64,000 nt of DNA, taken from Robiginitomaculum_A sp036478535. GTDB taxonomy: Bacteria; Pseudomonadota; Alphaproteobacteria; Caulobacterales; Maricaulaceae. The notes beneath the pieces are model-generated. The model searched no databases, had not been told where the DNA came from, and saw nothing but the letters and a program-made list of their open reading frames with translations. This document shows, piece by piece, positions 9,156 through 16,846 of this stretch. Position 1 is the first letter of the stretch; each line of letters starts with the position of its first letter. Where the stretch lies: positions 186,001 through 250,000 of the forward strand of contig OZ245059.1 of the NCBI GenBank assembly GCA_965224735.1, written 5' to 3'. The translations under genes were made by a program, and so were the position numbers.

Positions 9156-9182
9156 AAAAGCCGCTTTTTAAGCGGCTTTTTT
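9156..9182. terminator. Bidirectional intrinsic terminator, rpmG/pleD
   Basis: Perfect 11-bp arms AAAAGCCGCTT and AAGCGGCTTTT around a TTT loop, flanked by A-run and T-run, so it can work on both strands. The pleD stop codon (9168-9170) lies inside the hairpin, so the convergent genes rpmG and pleD share this terminator. Confidence 0.92.
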
Positions 9183-10529
9183 ATTGCCTGCACCGCGCAC
9201 TTGATTGCGCCCGTTTTGTTTGGCTTTGTAAAGGGCATCATCGGCACGTTTGAACACATCGCGAAACTTATCGCCTGGATAAACCTGCGAAACCCCTGCG
9301 CTAACTGTTACGCTGAAAGCCTGTCCGTCTACATGTATGGACGTGCCACCAATGAGCGCACGGACGCGGTCAGCAGCCAAAACAGCAGCTTCTTGATTAG
9401 CTTCTGGCATAGCCACAACAAATTCTTCGCCCCCATAGCGGCTGACAATATCAATAGAACGCATATTTGTGGCAAGGCGCGCAGCCACGGCTTTGAGAAC
9501 AGTATCGCCCACATCATGGCCCAAAATATCATTAACCCGCTTAAAATTATCAATATCAAAAACAACGATACTAAATGGTGAGCCAGATTCTGAGAGTTGA
9601 TCAAATAATGGCGCAATAGAGCGATCAAAATAGCGGCGATTGCCAAGCCCTGTCAGCGGGTCTGTCACCACCATCTCCAAGCTCTCATTGAAATTTTTTT
9701 TAAGGCTATCGGCATAAAATTTACGCTTTAGTTGGGTGTTGACCCGTGCCACAAGCTCCTGCCTCTCTATTGGCCGCATCAGCGTATCATTAACGCCAAT
9801 ATCATAACCACGCACAAGCCGAACTTGCTCATCAGGATCGCCAATGGCGAGAATGGGAATATCACGGGTTTTCTCATCCGAACGCAGGCGCGCACAAAGC
9901 CTCAGCCCGTCAAATTTTTCAGAAACAAGCGAAACGATAACCAAATCAATATGCTCAAAAGCATGTTCCACAGCTCGCTTTGGATCTGTTTCTAAAATTA
10001 CCTCATGCATATTTTGCAGGGGTTGCGCCATTTTTTCAAGTTTACCAATATGATCTTCAACAATTAAAATCCGACCAAAGCGCTTATCAAGCTGCTCGAT
10101 CACGGGTCTAGAGTTCTCAATCGTATGCCCAGTATGGCTAAGAAGCTGGTCTGTCACCATTTTTAGCCGCAAAAGGGATTTTACTCGCGCCATAAGGTTA
10201 AAATCATCAATAGGCTTGGTGATAAAATCATCCGCGCCTGCTTTTAGGCCGCGAATTCTATCTTTACTTTCTTCCAAGGCTGTAACCATAATAACGGGAA
10301 TGTGCCATGTTTTTGGGTTTTCTTTAAGGCGCTTACACACCTCAAATCCGTTCAGGCCTGGCATCATGGCATCAAGCAATATTAAATCAAGCTTTTCAGT
10401 GGCTGCTATTTCAAGTGCTTTCTTGCCGCTCATAGCCATAATCACATCATAATATTGCGCCGTCAGCTTCACTTCTAGGAGGTGAAGGTTGGGCGCCAAG
10501 TCATCTACAATAAGAATACGAGCACTCAT
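9168..10529 (-). CDS. pleD: PleD-type response regulator diguanylate cyclase
   Basis: 453 residues with two receiver domains and a GGDEF domain. REC1 has phospho-acceptor Asp53 (LLDAMMPGLNG). REC2 (about 154-270) lacks a clear acceptor Asp, as in the adaptor receiver of Caulobacter PleD. The GGDEF domain carries GGEEF at 366-370 and an RxxD inhibitory site at 357-360, so it should synthesise c-di-GMP under product feedback. In Caulobacter PleD drives flagellar loss and stalk formation when phosphorylated by DivJ/PleC. It sits 5 bp downstream of divK, the conserved pairing. Confidence 0.95.
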   Translation of the reverse strand: MSARILIVDDLAPNLHLLEVKLTAQYYDVIMAMSGKKALEIAATEKLDLILLDAMMPGLNGFEVCKRLKENPKTWHIPVIMVTALEESKDRIRGLKAGADDFITKPIDDFNLMARVKSLLRLKMVTDQLLSHTGHTIENSRPVIEQLDKRFGRILIVEDHIGKLEKMAQPLQNMHEVILETDPKRAVEHAFEHIDLVIVSLVSEKFDGLRLCARLRSDEKTRDIPILAIGDPDEQVRLVRGYDIGVNDTLMRPIERQELVARVNTQLKRKFYADSLKKNFNESLEMVVTDPLTGLGNRRYFDRSIAPLFDQLSESGSPFSIVVFDIDNFKRVNDILGHDVGDTVLKAVAARLATNMRSIDIVSRYGGEEFVVAMPEANQEAAVLAADRVRALIGGTSIHVDGQAFSVTVSAGVSQVYPGDKFRDVFKRADDALYKAKQNGRNQVRGAGNKKAA

Positions 10530-10534
10530 AACGC

Positions 10535-10921
10535 TTACCCTAAGAATTTTCGAATTGTTGCAAGGAATGAAGATACTGTTATCGGTTTGGATATATAGGC
10601 TTGACAGCCCCCGTCGCGAATACGTTTCTCATCGCCCTTCATAGCAAAAGCCGTAACCGCAACAACTGGGATTTTAGCCAAGGTTTCATCGTCCTTAATC
10701 CATTTGGTCACTTCCAACCCTGAGACTTCTGGTAGCTGTATATCCATTAAAATAAGATCAGGCTTGTGTTTCTTCGCCAACTTAATAGCCTTCAGGCCTT
10801 CACGGGTTTGATAGGTATCATACCCATGTGCGCCGAGTAAATCAGAGAACAGCTTCATGTTAAGCTCGTTATCTTCTACAATTAAAATCTTTTTGGGCAT
10901 TGCTTGCAACATATCTACCAT
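10535..10921 (-). CDS. divK: Single-domain response regulator DivK
   Basis: A lone receiver domain with acidic residues in VEDNELNMKLF, phospho-acceptor Asp in LILMDIQLPE, the Thr of VTAFAM and Lys of ISKP. The sequence is very close to the Caulobacter DivK pattern (NELNMKLF, YDTYQTREG). DivK links the PleC/DivJ kinases to the CckA-CtrA pathway. Two starts are possible: 10921 with AAAGG upstream (128 residues) or ATG 10900, which matches the homologues' N-terminus MxKKILIVED but has no clear ribosome site. pleD follows directly, forming a two-gene operon. Confidence 0.94.
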   Translation of the reverse strand: MVDMLQAMPKKILIVEDNELNMKLFSDLLGAHGYDTYQTREGLKAIKLAKKHKPDLILMDIQLPEVSGLEVTKWIKDDETLAKIPVVAVTAFAMKGDEKRIRDGGCQAYISKPITVSSFLATIRKFLG

Positions 10922-11068
10922 TTCACCTTTTGGGCGCTTTAGTGCGCTCTTTATATTCCCTATTAAACACCAATATGATTAATCAAGAGTGTCCAAGGTC
11001 GTAATAATTTGTTAGTTTCCTTAAATAAGAACATACAGAAAACATTATAAAAAATGGTGAACGCATAA

Positions 11069-12379
11069 ATGAGCACTCATATGGGTCATAAACAAGGAAT
11101 ATGTCGAAATTGCGGCGCGGCTGTGCCCGTGGAAAACGAACAATGCCCCATCTGTAATTCGAGAAAACTGTTAAAGCATGACGAGCTTTTTGATCTCTCT
11201 ATCGCCCATATGGACTGTGATGCGTTTTTTTGCTCAGTCGAAAAGCGTGACGATCCTAACCTTATTGATAAACCTCTCATCATTGGTGGTGGTCGGCGCG
11301 GCGTTGTGGCAGCAGCGTGCTATAATGCCCGCGTTTACGGTGTACGCTCGGCCATGCCTATGTTCAAAGCCCTCAAAGCCTGCCCCCACGCCGTTGTTAT
11401 TCGCGGCAATCATGAAAAATATAACGCAGAAGGTAAGCGCATTAAAAACATGATGCTGGATCTCACGCCTCTAGTTGAGCCGCTCTCTATAGACGAATCC
11501 TTTCTTGATCTTACAGGGACGCAACGCTTGCATGGCGCCTCCCCTGCTCTCTCTCTTATCCGTTTGCAGCAAAAGATTGCGCACGAAGTTGGAGTCACGA
11601 TCAGTGTTGGTCTGTCCTATAATAAATTTTTAGCCAAAACCGCGTCCGATTTGGATAAGCCGAACGGGTTTGCCATATTGGGTTCTGTAGACGCTTTGGG
11701 GTTTTTGGAAAACAAACCTGTCGAGTTTATTTACGGCGTTGGCCCTGCGTTTGCCCGCTCTCTTAAAAAAATAGGAATTTTGACCATCGCTGATGTCCGC
11801 AGGCGCGAGGATAGCGATATGATGAAACGCTTTGGCGAAGCGGGATTACGCCTTGCCCGCCTTGCCCGCGCAGAGGATAGCCGCCCCGTTAAACCAAATT
11901 CAAAACGCAAAAGCATATCCAAAGAAACCACTTTTAACGAAGATATCAATGATGAAAGTTTGCTCTCTGATAAATTATGGAAATTGTGCACTGAAGTTTC
12001 AAGCATTGCTAAAAACAAAAACTTAGCGGGGTTTGTAGTCACCCTAAAACTAAAAACGCGCGATTTTAAAACCATCACGCGGAGACGCACACTGCCCGAG
12101 CCAGCACAGCTCACCGATACTATTTTCCGCACCTGCCTACCTTTGCTACAGGCAGAGATAGGTGGAAAAAACCGCTACAGAAAATACAGACTCATTGGCG
12201 CAGGGTTATCAGGTCTTTGTTTGCCAACGGGTGATAGCGGTGATTTATTAGACCCAAAGGCGCAAAAACGGGGTTGCGCCGAGCGCGCCTCCGACAAAGC
12301 ACGGGTTAAATTTGGTAATGATGCCGTCATGACAGGGCGATCCTACCGTAGCAAAAACCCTCTAAAAATAAGCCGATAG
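11069..12379 (+). CDS. dinB: DNA polymerase IV with N-terminal zinc ribbon
   Basis: 436 residues. The N-terminus has a CxxC-x10-CxxC zinc ribbon (Cys12, 15, 26, 29), a feature of alphaproteobacterial DinB. The Y-family catalytic motifs follow: HMDCDAFFCSVE and LSIDESFLDLTG, then the helix-hairpin-helix thumb (IYGVGPAFARSLKKIGI) and little-finger domain. The enzyme carries out error-prone translesion synthesis. It is monocistronic; no LexA box was evident by eye in the gap from divK. Confidence 0.93.
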   Translation: MSTHMGHKQGICRNCGAAVPVENEQCPICNSRKLLKHDELFDLSIAHMDCDAFFCSVEKRDDPNLIDKPLIIGGGRRGVVAAACYNARVYGVRSAMPMFKALKACPHAVVIRGNHEKYNAEGKRIKNMMLDLTPLVEPLSIDESFLDLTGTQRLHGASPALSLIRLQQKIAHEVGVTISVGLSYNKFLAKTASDLDKPNGFAILGSVDALGFLENKPVEFIYGVGPAFARSLKKIGILTIADVRRREDSDMMKRFGEAGLRLARLARAEDSRPVKPNSKRKSISKETTFNEDINDESLLSDKLWKLCTEVSSIAKNKNLAGFVVTLKLKTRDFKTITRRRTLPEPAQLTDTIFRTCLPLLQAEIGGKNRYRKYRLIGAGLSGLCLPTGDSGDLLDPKAQKRGCAERASDKARVKFGNDAVMTGRSYRSKNPLKISR

Positions 12380-12791
12380 ACAAAACATAGCTGTAAGAGT
12401 TTCAACTTGAGCAACCAAACATTATTGTGTCAGGTGGTAAGGTAATACAGTGAAATATGGACATAAATGGCTATATATTTACGGTTATTTGTATATTAAG
12501 GCTACTCTTGTAAAATAGTGTGCGCTTTTGTTTAGTTTCCGTTCAGGTTCAGTTATATATATAAATCTTGGTTAACGGCGATCGCCATTAACTCAGAACC
12601 CTGTCCTGCCACGCGCCCCGTGCAGTGGCGGGGTTCACTGCAGTTCCGTCTTGGCAATTCTGTCTTGGGTATGCTTAGTAAGGCGGAGTTGGTAGGGCGG
12701 AGGCGGCTTAAATAAGCAAACACTTAATCTGTCTCGCATCTATATGAACTTATACACAACAGTACTTTGATTATATTGGGAATATCTTTGT
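12380..12791. other. Intergenic region with one palindrome
   Basis: About 410 bp between dinB and the LamG-like gene. It is AT-rich at first, then G+C-richer around 12595-12700. The only structure I see is the near-perfect palindrome at 12571-12592. No coding frame recognised. Confidence 0.5.
12571..12592. repeat. 22-bp near-perfect palindrome
   Basis: GTTAACGGCGATCGCCATTAAC, symmetric except for one mismatched pair, centred on GGCGATCGCC. It lies 200 bp before the LamG-like gene. Whether it binds a protein is unknown. Confidence 0.5.
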
Positions 12792-14195
12792 ATGAATTTA
12801 TTTAAAAATACTAACTGGGTAATAAGCTATAGTTTTACTCCAGGAGATTCCAAAAAGGGTGAAGCGGATAACAATTTGCAAAGCATTGGCGAAACTATTG
12901 CTCCGTCTAACCATCACTTAACCTTTGGCCAAAAAGTATTAAACAGCAAGCCCTTATTTATTGGGTTGCTTTACATAATATCAGCCTATATTGTACTTTT
13001 CCTGTGCTCTACGTACGCACAGGCGCAAATCTCAACGCCACAAGATGTCCCTGGTCTCGTCTTTTGGGTTGATGCCACAGATGTCAACAGTAACGGAGTG
13101 CAGCCTGCAGATAACAGTGTCGTGACACGCTGGGTTGACAAAAGCGGAAACGGTAACAACCTAACGACTACAGCTGGCACAATTACCTTTGAAGCTACGG
13201 GATTTGGCGGCATTAAACCAGGTTTGAGATTTCCTAGTGGCGCAGATATGGATGCCGCCAATCCATTTTCTGGCGTTACCCAAAATGCAATAACACTGTT
13301 CTTTGTCATGGCAGACGTGACACGCACGTCCAACTTTGCCGTTAGTTTGAACGGGCATCGCATATGGGTGGCAAATCGGTTTTCCTTTCATGCTCCGTGG
13401 CTCGACGGTAATATTTACTTTGACGCGGGGGGATGTTGCACACAAACACGTCTAAGCGGAGTTTTTCCAAACGCCGTGACTCAGACCACGCTTATTACAG
13501 GGTTCAATGATCAACCCGGCCAATCACAACGTTTGCGCATTGATGGGCGAGCCTTTCGAGCAGATGCAACAGCCAATAATGCGAGGGTGTCTCGCGGCAT
13601 ACATTTGGGCAGCCTATCTGCCAGCCGTCCTTATGATGGCCGGTTTGCCGAGGTTTTAATATATGACCGAGCATTAACGAGAGGAGAAATTACAGATGTT
13701 GAGTGTTTGCTGCTTTTAAAGTGGAAACTATCAGCGGCACCGGCTGGATGCAGGGTTGTTGTTTCAGCGAACAAAACGGTAAATGTGTGGGATCCAACCG
13801 CATCTGGTTTATATGCAGTGCCTGGAAATGATGTTATTTATACGATCACCATGACACATGAAAGCGGCCCCAATCTAGATGCTGGGACTGTCTTTATAGC
13901 GGATACATTGCCAGCAGAAACTATATTTTATAATGGTGATATTGATGATACTGGCCCTGAAACTAATCCCGTATCCTTCGCGGATACTTCTTCTGGACTA
14001 ACTCTTAATTATGCGACTGATGTTAAGTTTTCTGACTCGGACACCAAGCCCAAGAACATGTCAGATTGTACTTATACGCCAACAACAGGATATGATGCCT
14101 CTGTACGGCATGTGTGTATAAAGCCATCTGATGCTTTTAGTTCGGGAACGCCAGATCCCTCATTTTCCATATCCTTTAGAGCGCGGATAAAGTGA
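12792..14195 (+). CDS. Secreted LamG-like protein with DUF11-like domain
   Basis: 467 residues. An N-terminal extension of about 54 residues precedes a hydrophobic segment (about 55-71) ending in AQA, a likely signal-peptidase site near 78. Residues 85-305 (PGLVFWVDATDV, RWVDKSGNGNNL, RFAEVLIYDRAL) have the pattern of concanavalin/LamG-like lectin folds in cell-surface proteins. Residues 320-467 resemble a DUF11-type Ig-like repeat (PGNDVIYTITMTHESGPNLDAGTVFIADTLP). Export to the surface and a binding role are inferred. The long pre-signal extension recalls extended signal peptides of large surface proteins. It appears to be a single gene. Confidence 0.7.
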   Translation: MNLFKNTNWVISYSFTPGDSKKGEADNNLQSIGETIAPSNHHLTFGQKVLNSKPLFIGLLYIISAYIVLFLCSTYAQAQISTPQDVPGLVFWVDATDVNSNGVQPADNSVVTRWVDKSGNGNNLTTTAGTITFEATGFGGIKPGLRFPSGADMDAANPFSGVTQNAITLFFVMADVTRTSNFAVSLNGHRIWVANRFSFHAPWLDGNIYFDAGGCCTQTRLSGVFPNAVTQTTLITGFNDQPGQSQRLRIDGRAFRADATANNARVSRGIHLGSLSASRPYDGRFAEVLIYDRALTRGEITDVECLLLLKWKLSAAPAGCRVVVSANKTVNVWDPTASGLYAVPGNDVIYTITMTHESGPNLDAGTVFIADTLPAETIFYNGDIDDTGPETNPVSFADTSSGLTLNYATDVKFSDSDTKPKNMSDCTYTPTTGYDASVRHVCIKPSDAFSSGTPDPSFSISFRARIK

Positions 14196-14292
14196 TTTTC
14201 GATCTTTTCCCCCATTAAACGCCGAAATAAAGACTATAGTGCCGCCACAGAGTCTAACATTAAGGCTTATCCATGTACCTATCAATGTGGTG

Positions 14293-14370
14293 AACTAAAG
14301 AAGAAGTTCAAGATATATCCTATCGGTTATCTCCACATCGACATTGCCTAGGTGCGCAGAGGCGCCACAA
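14293..14370 (+). pseudogene. IS481-type transposase relic
   Basis: Translated, this stretch reads KKKFKIYPIGYLHIDIA, then a stop and VR, matching the centre of the IS481-type transposase at 60.6-61.7 kb (KKKFKTYPIGYLHIDIAEVR). Similarity fades over the next 40 bp. It is a short, old remnant upstream of sucC with no visible ends. The remaining sequence between 14196 and 14487 shows nothing else recognisable. Confidence 0.7.
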
Positions 14371-14487
14371 GCTATTAAATGCCCTGCAAATACAATCGAC
14401 AAAAAACCACGCTTTAGCACTTTTATACTGTTGATACGCCCTTTTTGCAGGCCTATAAGAGTCGCAAATAAAAGATGAAGGTACTCC

Positions 14488-15681
14488 ATGAATATTCACG
14501 AATATCAGGGCAAGGCTGTCCTTAAATCCATAGGCGCGCCCGTACCCAAAGGCGTTGCGATTTTTAATGCAGGTGAGGCGAAAGCGGCGGCCAAAGAGCT
14601 GGGCGGGCCGCTCTGGGTCGTGAAGTCCCAAATTCATGCTGGCGGGCGCGGCAAAGGTAAATTTGTTGAAAAGAGCGCAGGGGATGCAGGCGGTGTTCGT
14701 CTTGTGCGAACTCTTGATGAAGTGGTGGAAAACGCCAAGCAAATGCTGGGCGCGCATTTGGTGACCGCGCAAACTGGCCCGAAAGGTAAACAGGTTAACC
14801 GTCTATATATTGAAGATGGTAGTGATATTGATAAAGAGTTTTATCTCTCTCTTTTGGTCAACCGCGAAACATCGCGCGTGTCTTTTGTTGCTTCCACAGA
14901 AGGCGGCATGGACATAGAAGCGGTAGCGCATGATACGCCTGAAAAGATCGTCACTTTTGATATTGATCCTGCAACTGGTTTTATGCCTCATCACGGGCGT
15001 ACGTTGGCGGGCGCGTTAAAGCTAAAAGGCGATTTTTCCAAACAGATCTATAAACTTGGCAAAGTTCTCTATGAAGGCTTTGTCTCCAAAGACATGGCAA
15101 TGCTAGAAATTAATCCGCTCATTGTTACTAAAGATCAAAACTTACGTTGCCTTGATGCCAAGATCAGTTTTGATGGAAACGCTTTGTTTCGCCACCCCGA
15201 TATCAAAGACTTACGCGATACAACCGAAGAAGATGAAAAGGAATTGACTGCGTCAAAATACGGGCTTAGCTATATTGCGCTGGATGGCACGATTGGCTGT
15301 ATGGTCAATGGCGCAGGACTTGCTATGTCCACTATGGATATTATCAAGCTTTACGGCGAAGAGCCTGCCAATTTCCTTGATGTCGGCGGCGGCGCGACGA
15401 CTGAGAACATTATCCAAGCGTTTAAAATTATCACGTCTGACCCGCAGGTCAAAGGCATTCTCGTCAATATTTTTGGCGGCATTATGAAATGTGATGTGAT
15501 CGCGCATGGCATTGTGACAGCGATTGGCGAGGTTGGCCTAAAGGTTCCGCTCGTTGTACGCCTTGAAGGTACAAATGTTGCCAAAGGTAAAGACATTATC
15601 AATAGTAGTGATGTAGACGTGATTGCAGCTGATGACCTTGATGACGCAGCACAAAAAATTGTTGAAGCGGTGCGGAGGTAA
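14488..15681 (+). CDS. sucC: Succinyl-CoA synthetase beta subunit
   Basis: 397 residues with the ATP-grasp N-terminal motif (MNIHEYQGKAVLKSIG), the nucleotide-binding loop KSQIHAGGRGKGKF, and C-terminal ligase region (NGAGLAMSTMD, FLDVGGGATTE, ILVNIFGGIMKCD). With SucD it converts succinyl-CoA and ADP/GDP to succinate, CoA and NTP in the TCA cycle. AAGG lies before the ATG. It is the first gene of the suc cluster. Confidence 0.97.
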   Translation: MNIHEYQGKAVLKSIGAPVPKGVAIFNAGEAKAAAKELGGPLWVVKSQIHAGGRGKGKFVEKSAGDAGGVRLVRTLDEVVENAKQMLGAHLVTAQTGPKGKQVNRLYIEDGSDIDKEFYLSLLVNRETSRVSFVASTEGGMDIEAVAHDTPEKIVTFDIDPATGFMPHHGRTLAGALKLKGDFSKQIYKLGKVLYEGFVSKDMAMLEINPLIVTKDQNLRCLDAKISFDGNALFRHPDIKDLRDTTEEDEKELTASKYGLSYIALDGTIGCMVNGAGLAMSTMDIIKLYGEEPANFLDVGGGATTENIIQAFKIITSDPQVKGILVNIFGGIMKCDVIAHGIVTAIGEVGLKVPLVVRLEGTNVAKGKDIINSSDVDVIAADDLDDAAQKIVEAVRR

Positions 15682-15683
15682 AA

Positions 15684-15896
15684 GTGCATATTATTCTACT
15701 CTTAGTATTATTTATATGTGCGCTCTTCCCGGTACTGTTGTCATACGTAGGGCAAAAAACGGAAAATACTGATATTTTGTATAAAATTGATGCTGCTGAT
15801 GATGTTGATAAAGCTCTTCAATTTGATCAAGGAGACAGTCATAACAATACGTTCTCTCCGAAATTTCAAATATTTTACGCTGACTATGATGCGTAG
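15684..15896 (+). CDS. Small single-TM protein between sucC and sucD
   Basis: 70 residues from a GTG start, 2 nt after the sucC stop and 5 nt after a strong GGAGG site that lies within the last codons of sucC. Residues 3-22 are strongly hydrophobic (IILLLVLFICALFPVLLSYV), followed by an acidic, polar tail. The ribosome site and tight spacing argue that it is translated; no family is recognised. It could be a small inner-membrane protein co-made with succinyl-CoA synthetase. Confidence 0.5.
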   Translation: MHIILLLVLFICALFPVLLSYVGQKTENTDILYKIDAADDVDKALQFDQGDSHNNTFSPKFQIFYADYDA

Positions 15897-15943
15897 GCAA
15901 GTAATTGGTTAACTCTCAGGCCTAGGATTTAAAGAGGTACATT

Positions 15944-16831
15944 ATGTCCATACTCATAAACAAAGATACAAAGATAATTACCCAAGGGATGACTGGTAAA
16001 ACTGGGACATTCCATACGGAGCAAGCGCTTGCTTATCATGGCACGCAAATGGTTGCGGGGGTTACGCCAGGTAAGGGCGAAACGACGCATATTGGTTTGC
16101 CGAATTTTAATACGGTTGCCGAAGCCAAAGCGGCGACGGGCGCAACTGCTAGCGTTATTTATGTACCACCGCCGTTTGCAGCTGACGGAATTTTAGAAGC
16201 CATTGACGCGGAAATGGAACTCATCGTTGCCATCACCGAGGGCGTGCCTGTGCGCGATATGATTGCGGTGAAGCGGGCCTTGTGCGGATCAAAAACACGT
16301 CTTATCGGGCCAAATTGTCCAGGCGTTTTAACCCCTGATGAATGTAAAATCGGCATTATGCCAGGTAAAATTTTCAAAAAAGGCTCTGTCGGTGTTGTCT
16401 CGCGCTCTGGCACATTAACTTACGAAGCTGTGTATCAAACTACACAAGTTGGCCTTGGTCAAACCACGGCGGTGGGTATTGGCGGCGACCCCGTGAACGG
16501 TACAAACTTTATTGACGTACTGGATTTATTCCTTGGCGATCAGGATACAAAATCCATCATCATGATCGGGGAAATTGGCGGTAGTGCCGAAGAAGAAGCG
16601 GCGGAGTATCTATCTTACCAAGCCCAAAAAGGCCGCTCAAAACCCATTGTTGGTTTTATCGCTGGGCGCACCGCGCCAGCTGGCCGTACAATGGGCCATG
16701 CGGGCGCAATTGTATCAGGCGGCAAAGGCGGGGCAGAAGATAAAATTGCTGCACTGGAAAAAGCGGGCGTAACCGTTTCACCCTCGCCTGCCAAACTCGG
16801 CGTTACATTGATCGATGTGCTCAAAGGCTAA
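15944..16831 (+). CDS. sucD: Succinyl-CoA synthetase alpha subunit
   Basis: 295 residues, normal length. Visible features are the CoA-binding Rossmann region (IITQGMTGKTGTFHTEQA), the conserved RLIGPNCPGVLTPDECKIGIMPG and the active-site histidine in TMGHAGAIVSGGKG, which is phosphorylated in catalysis. An AGAGG site precedes the ATG. sucA follows after 15 bp, indicating one transcription unit. Confidence 0.97.
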   Translation: MSILINKDTKIITQGMTGKTGTFHTEQALAYHGTQMVAGVTPGKGETTHIGLPNFNTVAEAKAATGATASVIYVPPPFAADGILEAIDAEMELIVAITEGVPVRDMIAVKRALCGSKTRLIGPNCPGVLTPDECKIGIMPGKIFKKGSVGVVSRSGTLTYEAVYQTTQVGLGQTTAVGIGGDPVNGTNFIDVLDLFLGDQDTKSIIMIGEIGGSAEEEAAEYLSYQAQKGRSKPIVGFIAGRTAPAGRTMGHAGAIVSGGKGGAEDKIAALEKAGVTVSPSPAKLGVTLIDVLKG

Positions 16832-16846
16832 CAAAAGGCTATACCT

